From: Aedes albopictus
Lineage: Eukaryota; Arthropoda; Insecta; Diptera; Culicidae
Direction of reading: 5' to 3'
DNA: 64,000 nt
NCBI RefSeq assembly: GCF_035046485.1
Contig: NC_085137.1
Coordinates: 479,409,396-479,473,395 of the forward strand
The translations under genes were made by a program, and so were the position numbers. Below, piece after piece: positions 21,591 to 32,241 of this stretch (position 1 is the stretch's first letter; the number at the start of each line of letters is the position of its first letter). The notes beneath the pieces are model-generated. The model worked only from the letters and a program-made list of their open reading frames with translations. It did not search any database and was not told the origin of the DNA.

Positions 21591-22114
21591 GTGATTTAGG
21601 GTTTTTCGTTTTACTTACCTTCATTATGAGCATTTTAATAAATACTTTTTTTTGCTTTCTATTTCTCTCTGAGTGGTGATTCTTGATTTTTACGTTTGTT
21701 TTTTATGTTATCCTTTTTTTTTGTGAGGTTCGGCTCTCTGTAATTTGGGGACGAATTTATTATAAATTCATGAAATATATTTTTCCCTTTTCTAATTAAG
21801 GCACATGCAAATTTGTGGAATCATTCTTTATTCTCTTGAGCCAGCAGGATGATTGAGTTATTGCGAATATTAACTTATTTGATTGGAAAACCGTAGAAAT
21901 GTATTCATCGTCCGATTGTTTTACAATTGATCATTGTTGCAATATGTATATACACAAATGTACTAATTATCAATAGCGTGATGAAATTGGTGATAACCGG
22001 TGATGGAGAAGCACTTACCGAAAGCACATAAATGGGTAAATTTGTTCCGTGCTCTTGTTGTATTTCGAAAACTTAATTAAAGTTTATTTTAAAATAATAT
22101 AAAACAATAATAAA
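21591..22114. other. Start of the following intron
   Basis: AT-rich, T-tracts, no repeat or gene recognised. No phase-0 exon with convincing signals was found further downstream. Confidence 0.4.
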
Positions 22115-22416
22115 TCTATATATATAAAAATGAGTTTGATATTCCTTTGAGGCAACAAAACTCGAGAGCGGACGAACCGATCAACATGACTCTTGCACGG
22201 TTCGGTTCGTATTCGTGGTGGCTGTGATTATATGTACAAAAAGTTACAAAAATCAACCAGAAAAGTTAGTAAATTGATATAGTACTGATTTTTCATGAGC
22301 TGGGAAGGAAATCAACACGATCGAAATGAAACCAATCTAGAAAGCGGTGATATTCTGAGCTCAACAGTTGTCAAACCACCACAACCGGGCAAGACAAAGT
22401 TTGCCGGGCCAGCTAG
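22115..22416 (+). mobile_element. Short non-autonomous Helitron
   Basis: Starts TCTATATATATAAAAATGAG after host A and ends GCCGGGCCAGCTAG before host T. The subterminal CAAGACAAAGTTTGCCGGG forms the 3' tail shared with the two minus-strand copies. 302 bp, no Rep/helicase. Its body differs from the other two copies. Confidence 0.85.
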
Positions 22417-22454
22417 TAAAAAATAAAATAATAAAAAAATAATAATATAAACAG

Positions 22455-22640
22455 TTCAATGATATATATTGCCCTTTACTGGTATTTGCCAGATTTGCTG
22501 GTATGTCTGAAACATACTAAAAAAACTTATAATTAGAAATTTGTAAAAAAAAAATCGCGTTCTGGTGGGATTTGAACCCACGACTCCGTATTCGCTAGAC
22601 CGATGCTTTAACCACAGAGAAACAGACGTCACACTCTCAT
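22455..22640 (-). mobile_element. tRNA-derived SINE, third family
   Basis: On the minus strand: GTGGTTAAAGCATCGGTCT (A-box side), GTGGGTTCAAATCCCACC (B box), then a body with ACAAATTTCTAATTATAAG and a 3' part containing GTAAAGGGC. Other copies: 38980-39245, 39405-39545 and 49313-49570. Confidence 0.8.
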
Positions 22641-22719
22641 TGCTTCCCATCGATCACCTTTTTAACGGGTGATTCAAATATTCATTAGTAGGTCGATCGG
22701 CCACTCGCGGTGCTGGTAT

Positions 22720-23335
22720 CGTTTTTGCTCCTGTTTGACGTTTGCTCACTACCGCCATCTATTGGCGGCCCGGCCAAACACAGTACGTTTAGCATTGGGC
22801 GATAACGTTTTCGTGACGATGCTTTTTAATGAAATTTGTTCTAAGTGTTACGTCTGTTTATCTGTGCTTTAACCAACACATAGAACATGTAACGATTCTG
22901 CGAAATAGAAAGTCAAACTGACTCCGTAGCCAATACATGACGCAATACATATTCAAACGAAATGTTCCATGCTCGTTATAGCCAACTGATGGAGCAAATC
23001 TTTATTAAACTATTGGATTACCATCGGAAACAACATTGATCTCTTCAACTTCTTTTCCGGTAACACTTGCCTTACAACATGCTCTATTTATTCTCGGTAA
23101 CAACTTATTTGGAATACAACTGCTATATAAAAGTATGTAATGGTGGAAGATTCCAAAATCAGAGATCCTACCCGTTAGGTAGGAGTTTGTCCGCATCACG
23201 ATGACTCAAAGCCTAGCGTATACAATCTATAACAAAACTTCCGCAAGACAAATTCAGGTTGTCAAAACCATTCAAAACGATTTCAAACAGACCGAAACGT
23301 CGGAAAAAATCATAAACTAGCGTTTTCGATTCCTC
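22720..23335 (+). repeat. Composite dispersed repeat, copy 1
   Basis: Two blocks, 22720-22875 (GTTTGACGTTTGCTCACTAC, TTTTCGTGACGATG) and 23125-23335 (AATGGTGGAAGATTCCAAAA, GACCGAAACGTCGGAAAAAA), recur in the same order at 47735-47900 and 48460-48705. A SINE 5' segment (about 22870-22925, minus) lies between them. Class unknown; the GAAACGTC block recalls hammerhead-bearing Penelope/retrozyme ends but the full ribozyme was not verified. Confidence 0.6.
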
Positions 23336-23336
23336 T

Positions 23337-23474
<138 letters not shown>

Positions 23475-23682
23475 CTATCGAGATTTTCAGCCTATGGCTG
23501 GTTCTTCTCCTAATTCCTCTCAAAGATTTTACTGTAATAGCTAAAGTTGCACATTATGGTTGAGCCCCAAATAAATGTACTGGTTAAAAAAAAGTTGCAC
23601 ATTTCAACATTGGCGTTCCAATAGTTTTTTTTATGGCCAGTTATAGTGCTGACTGCCTCTAAAGGACAAGGCATTTGGGGTA

Positions 23683-23844
23683 CACAGCTCAAATTTTCTC
23701 GAGCTCAAATCTAGAGAACCGTCAAACGGATCTGGCTCGAATGCAACACAATGTTTACTATGCGGAAGCAAGCATCAAGTTACATTTTCAGCTGGATACG
23801 TTTGACGGTCGTCTAGATTTGTGCTCGAGAATATTGAAGCAGTG
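23683..23844. mobile_element. TA-flanked MITE, 162 bp
   Basis: Ends CACAGCTCAAATTTTCTCGA and the inverse of CACTGCTTCAATATTCTCGA, each flanked by TA (23681-23682, 23845-23846). Pairing extends through AAATCTAGA and CCGTCAAACG. Confidence 0.75.
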
Positions 23845-24164
23845 TACTCTGAATTCCTTGTTCTTAATGCAGGTAAATTTAGATTAAGGAAGGAAGTGCT
23901 AAAGTGAAAGTGACACTTTCACCGAGAGGTCCCTAAATGAAACGAATCGATTACAGGTATGTCTTGATTTAGTGGACCCTTGGTTATAGAGAGTCTATTA
24001 TATATATATATACCCTCCGTTTAATGTACATTTTACCTTGATTTTATTTATGTTTTTAATTGATATTTTAATCAGTTTAATTTTAATCAGTTTAAAACTT
24101 GCAGTTTTTTATGATGACTGATAATTCAGGGGTTTTCAGCCTTTTGATACGCGAGCACTTCGTG

Positions 24165-24590
24165 TCAATAAACTGTTATTAGAAGCATCTATGATAGGGC
24201 CAAAGCATACTCGTGATCTAAGGCTATTTTCTTGCTAACCGTTCATTCGATTATCAAAAAATCTGCGATCTGATGTGTCGTATGTATGGGTTTGGTTTCT
24301 TTTTTATATTTGGTAATTTCCGGTGGGATAGCCGGATCTGATTCCATGAGTCATGGATCATGACACTACCGGTTGTCCCAATTATGGTCTGAGAATATTT
24401 TAGTGCTATTTATTCACCTTTACCTAATCACCGCGATTTGATATATCGCATGAATGGGTTTGCTTCACTTTTACTTCTAACCACTTTCGAAGCCACAGCT
24501 GAACCCGCAACACTACCGGGAATCTAATGTGGTCTCACCCTATTTTTCCATCAGGTTGTCGATAAGTCGTGATCAGTCTTGTTAGAGATC
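24165..24590 (+). repeat. 152-bp satellite, diverged copies
   Basis: Diverged units of the family described at 25045-25795 (shared GATTTGATATATCGCATG, AACACTACCGG, GGTCTGAGA). Flanked on the right by about 450 bp of non-satellite sequence. Confidence 0.65.
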
Positions 24591-25044
24591 ACAGTCATTT
24601 GAACCTTTTCGTCGATATTCGGCCTCCTTTTTCTCCGACATTCGCAACACAAGCAATCAAACTACTGCTCGAAACAAAAATTTCAAACGAATGCACTTCA
24701 CCACGATAGCGGCTTCGGGAGACGGTTCGGCTTTTGTTATTCCTGTCTTCTTCCATAATAAGAGCTATGTTGCCCATCTGTGTGTCGTATTCAATGCAAC
24801 ATGCAATAATAAACTAATATTAACATTCATAATCGGAATTGGCTGAAAATCAATGCGTAAAGCTAAAATTAGACACATGTCATCGTGTCAGATGACATTG
24901 ATTTGACCCTTTCTTATGTTTATTGATCTTCGTTCTACTGCTCATGTTGTGTGTAGGTAAGAGGTAACGATAGCGCACGAATGTAACAAAGCCGACTGAC
25001 ACCCGACTGAGGCAACGAAATGAAGGTAGTAAAAAGTGTCGAAT
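24591..25044. other. Insertion or spacer within satellite
   Basis: Non-satellite sequence separating two satellite blocks; the minus-strand frames 24595-24777 and 24880-25083 have no domain. No termini recognised. Confidence 0.4.
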
Positions 25045-25795
25045 GTTTACAAGACTGGTCGTGATTTGATGTACCGCATCCATGGGTTTGGTTAAATTTT
25101 ACATTTTACTACCCGGATCTGATTCCGGGTAACTACCGGCTGAACCAAATATGGTCTAACATTATTGTCTTGTTAACTGCTCATCGGTTAACCAAAAACG
25201 CTGCAAATTGAAGGTGTCACATGCAGGGTTTGACAATTTCGACGGGACTCTCGGAACCAATTCCGGAACACTACCAGTTGTCTTTAGTGTGACGTAAGGC
25301 TATTTTCTAGCTAACTGTTCATCAGGTTATCGCAAAAGCCACGATTTGATGTGTCACATGCCTGGATTTGGTTCACTTTTACATTTGGCCTCTTCAGGCC
25401 ACTCAAAACCGATTCCGAAACACTTGGCTGGCCGTTCATTAGGTAATCTAAAAAGCCGCTATTTGATATGACGCATGTACGGGTTTGTTTCTCTTTCAGA
25501 TTTAACCACTTTGGCGGGAACCCCGGAACGGGTTCCGGAACACTACTGGTTCAGATATGGTCTGAGATGGTTTTCCTGCTCATTGTCCATCAGGTCATCG
25601 AAAATGCCGTGGTTCGATGTGTCGCATGTATGGGTTTGGTTCAATTGTATATTTGGCCACTTCCAGCGGGACGCCTAGAACCGGTTCCGGAACACTACCG
25701 GTTCAGATATGGTCTGAGATGATTTTCCTGCTCATTATCCATCAGGTCATCGAAAATTCCGTGGTTTGATGTGTCGCATGCATGGATTTGAGACT
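25045..25795 (+). repeat. 152-bp tandem satellite
   Basis: Unit landmarks GGTTCAGATATGGTCTGAGA recur at 25549 and 25701, a spacing of 152 bp, with the core ATGTGTCGCATGCATGG and GGAACCGGTTCCGGAACACT. Because 152 is not a multiple of three, the similar open frames in each unit (25468-25722) are not a repeat protein. The same family is at 44770-46135 in the opposite orientation. Confidence 0.85.
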
Positions 25796-25799
25796 ATTT

Positions 25800-27245
25800 A
25801 GTTCAAGACTTTGGAGACTTTTAGGAGAAATTTCTGAAATACATTCTAAAGCCTAAAAGAATCCCTAGAAGATTTCGTGAGAGAATTTTTGACTGAATTT
25901 CTTTAGGATTTCCTGGATAATTTTTTGAGTACATCTTTGAGAAGTTGCCAAAGGAGTCCCTGAAAGAATTTCTTTAAGATTTTTTCATGAACTCGTGAAA
26001 GTTTTTTTTTTAATCAATCCTAGAATGGATTTCAGCAAAAACAAAAAAATTGTAGAAACTTTTTCAAAGTAATCCTTGGAGAAATTTGAAAGGAAATCTC
26101 TAGAGGAAAATCTGGAGATATTTATGAAGAAATTATTAAGTAGTCGAATTTATATTAAAACCCATGGGAGATTTGCTAAAAGAATCCCTCGAAAAAAATT
26201 GTGAAGGTACTCTGTGAAGGGCTATTTCTATAGAAATCCCAGCAGAAAATTCCCGAACAGATCTCACACTGTTTTCTAAGAGTCCTGGAGGAATTTCTAT
26301 ATAAATCCCAGGAAGATTTTCTGACAGGAATTGTGAAACTTTAGGAGGAATCCTAAGTGAAATTATGAAAAATTGGATAAATTGGAAATTCCGATAAAAT
26401 CCTTGGAAGATTTTCCAAAGTGATCGCAGTATAAATTTATGAAGGAACTTTTGAAACATTTTCTGAAAAACTCTGGAATAGTTTCTGAAGGCTTTGCTGA
26501 AAGTTATATCGAAGAAACCTCTGTAGAAATTTCTGAATAAATGACTGAACGATCTCTGTACGGTTTTTTTAAAGAAACCCTGGATTCATATTCATCCAGG
26601 GTTGCTTTAAAAAAAACCGTACAGAGATCATTCGTGAACATATTTTTTGGAAAAAATCAGTGCAAATTTCTGAGGTAAATCACGCAAGATACTTTGAAAG
26701 AATTATTTGTGGAATTTGTAGAATATGAGGAACTTCTAAACAAATCCCTGAAGAAAATTTTCCGAATGAACCCATGGAAGATTTTTTGAAAGAATCCGTG
26801 AGGGAATTTTTGGTCGAATACTCGGACAAATTTCTGAAAGATTTTTTTAGAACGATTTCTTAAGAAATTTTTGACACATGGAAGATTTATTGAAATAATC
26901 TGTTCAATGACGATTTTATTTTAGTAGTTTTTTCGGAGGCCATTGTAATGAAGTTGAAAACTATTGGTTCAGTTACTTTTATTTAACATTTTATTTCAAC
27001 AAAATCCGACTGAGCAGATAGGGAACCTGCACTACTCGTACATCAAAATATAGCACAGCCAGTAATCACGCTGTATCAAGTGCTTGTCACGTTCCGAAGG
27101 AACCCCTTGAGGAGTTTCAGAAGGAATCCCTGAAAGAATTCGTAAAGAAAAAGCTTTGAAGCAATTCGTGAAGAAATTCCAGGGTAAAACCTCGAAGACA
27201 TTTTCAAAGAAATCCCAGAATGAATTCCTGAACTTTTTGAATTTT
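25800..27245 (-). repeat. Degenerate 12-bp array, old, reverse orientation
   Basis: Loose GGAGGAATTTCT / GAAATCCCTGG units, orientation as 2701-3486. More diverged than other arrays. Frames such as 26136-26459 are by-products. Confidence 0.6.
26551..26629. repeat. Near-perfect hairpin, 35-bp arms
   Basis: 26551-26585 (GATCTCTGTACGGTTTTTTT...CCCTGGAT) pairs with 26594-26629 with only one or two differences; the loop is 8 bases. It sits inside the old array and is much better conserved than its surroundings. Confidence 0.85.
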
Positions 27246-27249
27246 TTGG

Positions 27250-28339
27250 AACAATCATGCAAACAACGTATATATCCATTGATCAAAGTATTGGCTTTTG
27301 GTGTAGAATTAGCATAAGTTAAAATACACAATAATAAAAACATTTCTATCATTAAAGACCATTTAAAAAAAGTAAAAACTTGATTCATAAACAAATGAAA
27401 CAAATAAACAAAAAGCTTTTCTAAATCATTAAAGTGAATTATCAAAACCATTTTTACACTTAATTATATTCAAGAAAATGTATAAGATTTGGCAAATTTA
27501 CTTTGATGTACTTTTGAATTTTAACTGAAGTCCTTATCTTGAAAATTTTAAAAATATTTTGAAAGTTATCCAGGAAGACTATAAACATATCTTAGATAAG
27601 TTTGACATTGTCATGAGTTCAAGCCAATTTTAAAAAAAACTGGATACATTACTCTCATATTCCAATTTTGAAGCTCCAAGAGCACTAAAATAGTCACAAT
27701 AACTTCATATCGCCAAGATGACATAAGTTTCTACAAATTTTACACAAAACAAATGTTTTTTTTTACTCTTTATTTTGAGCTTTATTCTGTGGAATATTAA
27801 GGCGAAACTGGAAGCATTTCCTCATTTTTTCAGTTTTTGATTTTTTTTTTAATAATAACGAAGCCATATTTTCAAAAATGGTTTTTGTACACATGCAGAG
27901 TATGGATCAATGTATCTTCTGATTTTTTTTCGTGTTGAAAAAGTTTTTGATTTTTTCAAAAACCAAAAAAATTTCGTTCAAAATTGGTTTCTGCAAAAAC
28001 GAAAAACATTTTCCACCACGAAAAAAAATCAGAAGATACCGTGATCCATCTTCTACATGTGTACGAAAACCGATTTTGAAAATATTGCTTCGTTCAACTT
28101 CAATTCAATTCAATTTATTGGAAAAATTCGTTATTCAATAAAAAATCAAAAACCAAAAAGTGAGGAAATGCTTCCAGTTTCGCCTTAAGAGTGACTTTTG
28201 TGTCAAAGTTTAGTCCTGAAAAATAAATGTTAAAACTTTTTAAATTTGATCAAAATAAATTCTGAAATGCCTTGCGGCCCGCGAACTTTTTGTAAAATTC
28301 AATTGTGGCCCGCATAGACAGTAACTCTGGGGACCACTG
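27250..28339. mobile_element. Probable hAT relative (right end only)
   Basis: The right end 28270-28339 (TTGCGGCCCGCGAAC, GGGGACCACTG) resembles the right end of the hAT at 17636-18739. The AT-rich interior leftwards is similar in character, and a TTAA MITE is nested at 27801-28184. The left end and target duplication were not found, so the left boundary is a guess. Confidence 0.45.
27801..28184. mobile_element. TTAA-flanked MITE (piggyBac-type target)
   Basis: Inverted ends GGCGAAACTGGAAGCATTTC and the inverse ending CCAGTTTCGCC, each flanked by TTAA (27797-27800, 28185-28188). The arms pair widely (GAGGAAATGC, AAATCAGAAGATAC). No transposase. TTAA duplication is diagnostic of piggyBac-type transposition, though the ends do not start with the usual CCC/CCY. 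Confidence 0.8.
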
Positions 28340-29115
28340 ATTTAGTGTATACACTTTGAATCAGGTCAAGGAAACTATAATTGGTATTATTTTTTTAGGC
28401 AAGAACGGCGTTTGCTACGTCACATTACTGGTCAGTATAGGGAAGGAAGAGGAAATATTGATACAAGCGCTTACTCACGGAATACCATACAAAATCGGCG
28501 AAAAGGATGATCTCTGGACTTTCTGCTTATATGTAATAAGCAAGAGTGAATCTATGACAAAAGGTCGAAGGACAAAAGGTCGAGGGACCAAAATTCGAAT
28601 GGACAAAAGGTCGAAGGGACAAAAGGTCGAAAAAATGCTAAATAGACAAAAGATAAATTTGAGGACATGAAAAAGTAATCAAAATTTGACAGAAAAACGA
28701 CAACTAAAACTCCGATAACAATAATAGAACTAGTGATTCTAAAATTATTCAACAACTTCATAAAAAACAACATTATTGAAAGATAGGATAGGTAAGATGG
28801 GATTTCCATAGATTATAGAATGTAATGTTATTCATTGCAGTTAAATGTGGACAATAATATTCCTTAAAAGAGCAGCCTATGGGTAGAAGAAGGACGACTC
28901 ATTGATTGAAATATTGACATTTGAAACTGCAATCATTACAGCGATTTAACCCCCCTAAGATTCTAAGTTTTTCGTACTATGATGGCGTTGTGCATGTTCA
29001 GCGTGCCTGTCTGGGCTGGGTCATATCGACCCTAACATTCTGCTAGGGTTTATAAAGCAAAACAGTCTATGAATTAGGGAACGACAAATCTCTGGGTATA
29101 AATGATATAGGATGC

Positions 29116-29522
29116 GTGTACCAATTATGGCACTACCTAAGGAAAGCTATTTTTACAAAAAATAACGAGAAGACCAACGAATGTCATCAATACTTTAAAA
29201 GACAGCTCAGTTTCCATACTGTACCAATTATGGTTACATTTTTTCAACTTCGGTTCCTTTTCGCACTATTTGCATGCATTCCTTATGGGGTTAGCCATAA
29301 CTGGTACACTATGGCGAGAAAGGGTGCAAGGAAGCCGAAATTTTAAGGAAAATGATTTATTTCTACCATAATTTGAGCAAAATGTGGAGTTTAAATGCGT
29401 GCAACCATCTTTGGCAAACGTGATCTGTTGTTCACCATTTTTTTTTTCTTGTTGATTTACATCGTTAAAAGGTGAAAATCAACTATGGCGAATAATTGGT
29501 ACTATAGCCATAATTGGTACAC
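29116..29522. mobile_element. MITE with GTGTACCAATTATGGC ends
   Basis: 16-bp perfect inverted ends at 29116-29131 and 29507-29522. Variants of the end motif occur inside (29222, 29293, 29490), which suggests internal duplication or nesting. Confidence 0.75.
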
Positions 29523-29693
29523 TTACCCTACTTATACGGTACAATTCGTAGGAACTACCTTTCATTCCAAGAGAGGATGATCACAAAGCACAAGCAGTCA
29601 ATGAATATTTCTGCAGTTAAGCTAGGAAGAACAGCTATTGAATAAAAGAAGGCAAACTTTCTGATTGAAATATAAGTACCTGAAGAGACAATA

Positions 29694-29961
29694 ATTGAGG
29701 GGTCCAGAAACAAAGGGGTGTAAGTGACCATTTTGTCGATTTTGAGCTGAGCATATCAAAAAATTCTTTAGATTCAAAGCTTTCAGGAACATTTTTAAGA
29801 TTATTTTTATAATGATTAGAAAAATTACAATAAATCGATGAATATTGGGATGATTTTGAAACTCCATACATTTTGTACGGGAAGAAAAATTGGTGAAAAA
29901 CTTCATTTACTCGAAAGTAGGTTTTTGTCACTTACACCCCTTTGCTTCTAACCCCCTCAAT
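29694..29961. mobile_element. TA-flanked MITE, intact copy of the 7369 family
   Basis: Ends ATTGAGGGGTCC and the inverse of ATTGAGGGGGTT, flanked by TA (29692-29693, 29962-29963), with subterminal AAAGGGGTGTAAGTGAC. It gives the empty-site reference for the SINE insertion at 7568-7877. Confidence 0.85.
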
Positions 29962-30260
29962 TATTTCAGTAACAAAACTTGAAAAAAACAGCCTATAAAT
30001 AACAGAAGGAAAAAATCCTGTACAAAAAATCAAACTAAATTGCCATTGAATACTACATAAACACAACTTGAAGAAGGAAAAATTTCCTATGGAAATGTTA
30101 GTGGCTGAATGCATATGATTTCTATAACAGCACTGCATATAATGTTCTCTTCATGAGTAACAACATTTTTTTTCTGATAAGTGAGACACACGAGCTGGTA
30201 ACTTGGTCTACTAAATTTTTTGTCCCTTCGATGTTTTGTTCATTCGATCTTCTGGCCTAA

Positions 30261-31315
30261 AGCCAGCAAGAGTAACCACTAGGCTATCAAGCCCGTCTCA
30301 CCATAGAATGTCGGAAGGACAAATTAAAAAAATGAGGAGCGAATTTCAAATCGGAGGCTTTTTAATGAGAACATCATCATGATTAAACTGCTATAAATCT
30401 AAATCATTTCATTTCACCAATTCGAAGCAAATTCTTTGATCCTGCCTCATATTTATATTAGAATGATGTTTCGTTTACATGCTCTCGAGAGATCGCAACG
30501 GAGATGCGCCCTTTACGTTTTCCTCCTTTCTCACACACACTTTCCTTCAATCGATAGATCTGATTGATACGTTTGATGATTCACAAACAATAGCTCGGCG
30601 GCTCTCGCTTGAATTGGTCCAGGAACCAAAGCGGCGAGCCGAGACTCGTTTGTTTGCGCGAAGCATTTTGTTGTTTTCGGTTGAAGTAAAATTTATAGTT
30701 TTTCCTCGTGGTTTTCCAGCGCCTGCATCACCGATTGAAAGAGGCCTATACATAATTTTCACTTCCTGCGAATGGGCTACACACAACAACAAAAAAAAAC
30801 CTCATCCAGTGAGACGAACCGTGATGATTGGATGGCTTACTCGTCGTTTCTCTGTAGTACAAACCGGTTCCAAATGTGTCGCTTCGTGTGTTGTTCGAGA
30901 CGGAAAATTACTTTCCCCGAACGGCGGCGGCAAGGCGTCGTCGGTGCTTTGAGCTTGCCGAGTATGGTACAAAAGAAGATTAATAATATAGGAGGTGGGT
31001 GGAAAGGGGTGGTTGGGTCCGAGGGAGGCGCTCGCATGTACCCCAAGAGTGGAAAATCAAAAGAAAAAGCGCTACTATTTACGCGGGCGGTGTGCATTTG
31101 TTTAACAGCTTCGATATCAAAGAACAAAATATCTTTGGATGGAACTCAGCTGAAAGATATCCGGACGAATGGGGATTCCCAACGTCTGTCTGAGATGGTT
31201 TGCCGGGGGAGGGGGCGGCCAGGAGAATCAGGACGAGCGGAAAATGTTGTAATTAAAAATAATACACGCTACGGTTACTGCACTGTCTCGTGCATCTGTA
31301 TCTCTCTCTCTCTCT
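30261..31315. other. Low-copy stretch, possible functional non-coding DNA
   Basis: A tRNA-like scrap (AACCACTAGGCTATCAAGCC) lies at 30277. From about 30480 the sequence is low-copy with higher GC. Overlapping long frames (30479-30952, 30772-31551) have no domains and probably arise by chance. Confidence 0.35.
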
Positions 31316-31624
31316 GTGTATGCAACTACAAACATCCTTCACAAGGTAGCGGTGCGCAGAAATGCATCCTTTCAGGATTCTTTTTTTCCATCTCATCCTT
31401 GGCTGGCAGAACACGTCCTTCGTCACTCAGTTTCACTGACGAGGTGGGGCCACAAGCACAGCAGAAGCAAGAGGAAACATCACAGCAAACGGAAAACAGT
31501 TGCATCCTTCAACGACGACGACGATGGCAATGGGAAGAAGGCAATCAGTGAAGAGGAAAATTTGTCGAAAGGCGACAAAAGTAAACGCGTGAAACGAGGC
31601 TTCTGCTGTATGAGCGACTGCTAG
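31316..31624 (+). CDS. Hypothetical ORF or terminal exon, weak
   Basis: 102 codons, + strand, ending at TAG 31622-31624. A pyrimidine-rich acceptor (TTTTTTTCCATCTCATCC...GGCAG) ends at 31409, so the real part could start there. The C-terminal half is very basic and acidic (SKRKHHSKRK, then DDDDGNGKK) and ends with dibasic sites and KRGFCCMSDC. The 259-codon frame overlaps on the same strand and also crosses the acceptor, so frame choice is uncertain. Neither frame fits directly onto the phase-0 end of 21590. No family recognised; chance is a serious alternative. Confidence 0.2.
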   Translation: MYATTNILHKVAVRRNASFQDSFFPSHPWLAEHVLRHSVSLTRWGHKHSRSKRKHHSKRKTVASFNDDDDGNGKKAISEEENLSKGDKSKRVKRGFCCMSDC

Positions 31625-32003
31625 TTGATGTCGAATTAGTATGGATATATTCATTGGGCCACAAATTTAGTTTTAGAAAATATATACGTATTTTAAATTA
31701 AACTTTGTACAAATACGAACAATTACGGTATGGAGGACAGTCTCTAGCTACAGCTTGTAAATCTAGTACCGCAGCCAAACTACGCCTTAACGTTGCTTTA
31801 TCAAGTGTTTACATTAGCGCAGCAGTTACGTCAGAACCCAAGTAACAATTCCATTGCTAATTGGTTTTCTGTGATTTTTATTAGGGTTTTATTACAGCAA
31901 TAATTAAAACTCACAGTTTGATGACTACTTTTATGAGAGCAATCGATGCAACTTGAAGATATCCATAAAGCAAGATTTTGAGGGTAAACAAAACTCTCCG
32001 ATA
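31625..32003. other. AT-rich non-coding stretch
   Basis: Nothing recognised. Confidence 0.4.
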
Positions 32004-32233
32004 CAAGGGTGCGACCACAGTGTGAATGTAACTTACATTCACCGCGTGGAGAGTTTCCTTCACAGCTCGCTCACGCCTTTGGTATACGTTTGCGACCCTA
32101 ATGTTATTCGGCAAACTTTCAGATATAACTACAAGGTTGAATTTATCCATACATTGTTTTTCGATAGCATGCTTCTGAACTGAGATAATAGCAAATGAAT
32201 GTAAATCTTGGCAAATGAATGGTCGCACCCTTG
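32004..32233. mobile_element. hAT-type MITE, 230 bp, perfect 8-bp duplication
   Basis: Inverted ends CAAGGGTGCGACCA and TGGTCGCACCCTTG. CTCCGATA flanks both sides exactly (31996-32003, 32234-32241). The 8-bp duplication fits hAT-type insertion; the intact ends suggest a fairly recent event. Confidence 0.9.
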
Positions 32234-32241
32234 CTCCGATA

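Larger units (their letters stand above)
28545..30260. repeat. Composite repeat bounded by GGACAAAAGGTCGAA motifs
   Basis: 28552-28640 carries several GACAAAAGGTCGAAGG-type units; 30213-30254 carries the inverse (TGTCCCTTCGATG, TTCATTCGATC). Between them is a loose repeat (AGCCTAT...AGAAGGA near 28868, 29630 and 29987). Two MITEs are nested (29116-29522, 29694-29961). Similar motifs occur at 40850-40905 and 42120-42170. No coding frame is supported. Element class unknown. Confidence 0.45.

Noticed and set aside
30772..31551. 259-codon frame on + strand
   Set aside because: No domain, crosses CT microsatellite-like sequence, low-complexity ends, and overlaps another open frame on the same strand.
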